From contig NZ_CAKUCL010000316.1 of assembly GCF_934643405.1 (NCBI RefSeq), positions 1-7,501 of the forward strand: 7,501 nt of DNA. Reading direction: 5' to 3'. Source of the stretch: an uncultured Actinoplanes sp. Lineage in GTDB: Bacteria; Actinomycetota; Actinomycetes; Mycobacteriales; Micromonosporaceae. Position numbers and translations under genes: made by a program. How positions within the stretch are numbered: position 1 is the first letter of the stretch; each line of letters starts with the position of its first letter. The notes below the pieces were generated by a model, which searched no databases, had not been told where the DNA came from, and saw only the letters and a list, made by a program, of their open reading frames with translations. Below, one piece after another: positions 6,889 through 7,501 of the stretch.

Positions 6889-7347
6889 CTAAGGGCCTTC
6901 CAGAAAGGTGATCGGCTTACCCATCGCGGCGGCGTAGGCGATCTCCGAGCGGGTCGACTCGCCGATGTAGCCGTCGACGTTCAGCACGTGCACCTGATCA
7001 GCCAGGTCGATCTTCCGCCTGTGCAACTCGGCCAGGGCGGCCTTCTCATCGGAGTCCGGCCCGACGCCCTCACCGTGGCCCGCCCCGGCGCGCGGGTCAA
7101 GAGCCGCCGACAGCACGATCGCGCCCTCCATCGTGAGGCGGTAGTTCGCCTCCTGGAACTCGGCGTGAAAACGGGTCGAGCCACACAGCACGACGATCGG
7201 CGGGCGGCCCACCCCGAACTCAGTGTCGAGGACCGCCGCCCAGCGTGCAGCCTGCTCCGCAGCGTTCACGCGGTCAGCGTCCGCGGGCGGCTGATTTTGC
7301 GGGTAGTCCTTCGCGACGTCATCGATCACGGGACATGAGTCTGTCAT
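6889..7347 (-). CDS. Nucleoside 2-deoxyribosyltransferase / SLOG-like protein (phage-type accessory protein)
   Basis: 152 aa. A short polar N-terminus (1-48) precedes a compact Rossmann-like domain: strand and glycine loop IVVLCGSTRF (51-60), helix FQEANYRLTMEG (64-75), ALAELHRRKIDLADQVHVLN (104-123), then GYIGESTRSEIAYA (126-139) and KPITFLE (144-150) at the end. The CGSTR opening and the GEST..EIAYA segment match small nucleotide-binding proteins related to nucleoside 2-deoxyribosyltransferases and SLOG domains, often found in actinophages and accessory DNA. By analogy with the transferases, E135 is in the place of the active-site glutamate; the true substrate is unknown. ATG 7347 is chosen with GAGGG at 7356-7352 (4-nt spacing). 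An alternative TTG at 7461 has a much stronger site, GGGAGGGAG (7476-7468), and would give 190 aa, but its extra 38 residues are Arg-rich and not domain-like. Codon use is less GC-biased (CAA, AAT, TCA, ACA occur) than in the kinase gene, hinting at a different origin. Confidence 0.8.
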   Translation of the reverse strand: MTDSCPVIDDVAKDYPQNQPPADADRVNAAEQAARWAAVLDTEFGVGRPPIVVLCGSTRFHAEFQEANYRLTMEGAIVLSAALDPRAGAGHGEGVGPDSDEKAALAELHRRKIDLADQVHVLNVDGYIGESTRSEIAYAAAMGKPITFLEGP

Positions 7348-7381
7348 GCGGCCCTCGGCTCGGCAGACGATGCTCAGCGCG

Positions 7382-7501
7382 TCAGCACGGGGACGCCCCC
7401 TCGGAGAACGCCGAGCGCCACGGACGAGGCCGCCCGACGACGCCGTCGGGTCCATCGCCAACGCGCGCTCCCTCCCTGCCGCTCGGGCCGGGCATGACGG
7501 C
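7382..7501 (-). CDS. Possible C-terminal end of an unidentified gene entering from the right edge (partial)
   Basis: On the minus strand one frame is open from the window edge to a TGA at 7384-7382 and encodes 39 residues, ending in WRSAFSEGASPC. Third positions are mostly G or C, as expected for coding DNA here. An ATG at 7495 lies inside it, so it could also be a very small gene. The stop falls 34 bp before the start of the 6889-7347 gene, a natural spacing for two genes on one transcript. It overlaps the upstream extension of that gene in another frame, so at most one of the two readings is likely to be right. No family is recognised. Confidence 0.2.
   Translation of the reverse strand, partial: AVMPGPSGREGARVGDGPDGVVGRPRPWRSAFSEGASPC
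7468..7476 (-). promoter_or_regulatory. Strong Shine-Dalgarno-like GGGAGGGAG of unclear ownership
   Basis: On the minus strand GGGAGGGAG lies 6 nt before a TTG (7461) and 12 nt before an in-frame ATG (7455), both in frame with the nucleoside deoxyribosyltransferase-like protein. It is the strongest ribosome site on this side of the window, yet the residues it would add look non-conserved. Either the protein has an N-terminal extension, or the purine run is incidental. Confidence 0.3.

Noticed and set aside
6829..7338. 169-codon plus-strand open frame opposite the nucleotide-binding gene
   Set aside because: Antisense of the protein with CGSTR and GEST..EIAYA motifs; its own translation shows no family features.

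Overview
The window is very GC-rich, with strongly G/C-biased third codon positions, Pro/Ala/Arg-rich proteins and Shine-Dalgarno sites of the GGAGG type. This points to a high-GC actinomycete. The gene content, a giant fused Ser/Thr kinase–ATPase–histidine kinase next to VOC and DUF6319-like genes, would fit an Actinoplanes/Micromonospora-like genome. That placement is inference, not a marker-gene assignment.

Layout. (1) 2-91 (+): the last 29 codons of a gene entering from the left, with a Pro/Gly/Thr-rich tail. (2) 103-129: a hairpin between two convergent stops. (3) 138-842 (-): a 234-aa three-part protein with a conserved N-terminal block, a Pro/Ala/Lys linker and a C-terminal coiled coil, probably DUF6319. 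(4) 915-1631 (-): a 238-aa protein with two glyoxalase/VOC repeats, 72 bp upstream of the previous gene and on the same strand. (5) 1632-1793: a divergent intergenic region with two small inverted repeats. (6) 1794-6743 (+): the dominant feature, a 1649-aa protein that joins an N-terminal Ser/Thr-kinase-like domain, a STAND/AAA ATPase, a long helical repeat region, a GAF sensor and a C-terminal NarL-type histidine kinase. (7) 6744-6888: a short gap between convergent genes. It is AT-rich compared with its surroundings and holds a hairpin and a perfect 15-bp palindrome. (8) 6889-7347 (-): a 152-aa nucleoside 2-deoxyribosyltransferase/SLOG-like protein of a type common in actinophages and accessory regions. 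(9) 7348-7501: upstream region with a second strong ribosome site and a possible gene end running in from the right edge.

How the parts may work together. The large kinase is a signalling hub able in principle to phosphorylate both Ser/Thr (N-terminus) and His (C-terminus), with an ATP-driven switch and a GAF sensor between them. No response regulator is present in the window, so its output is unknown. The two minus-strand genes at 138-1631 may share a transcript, but nothing ties them functionally to the kinase. The right-hand gene looks like a separate module. No tRNA, rRNA, CRISPR array, transposase or integrase was seen.
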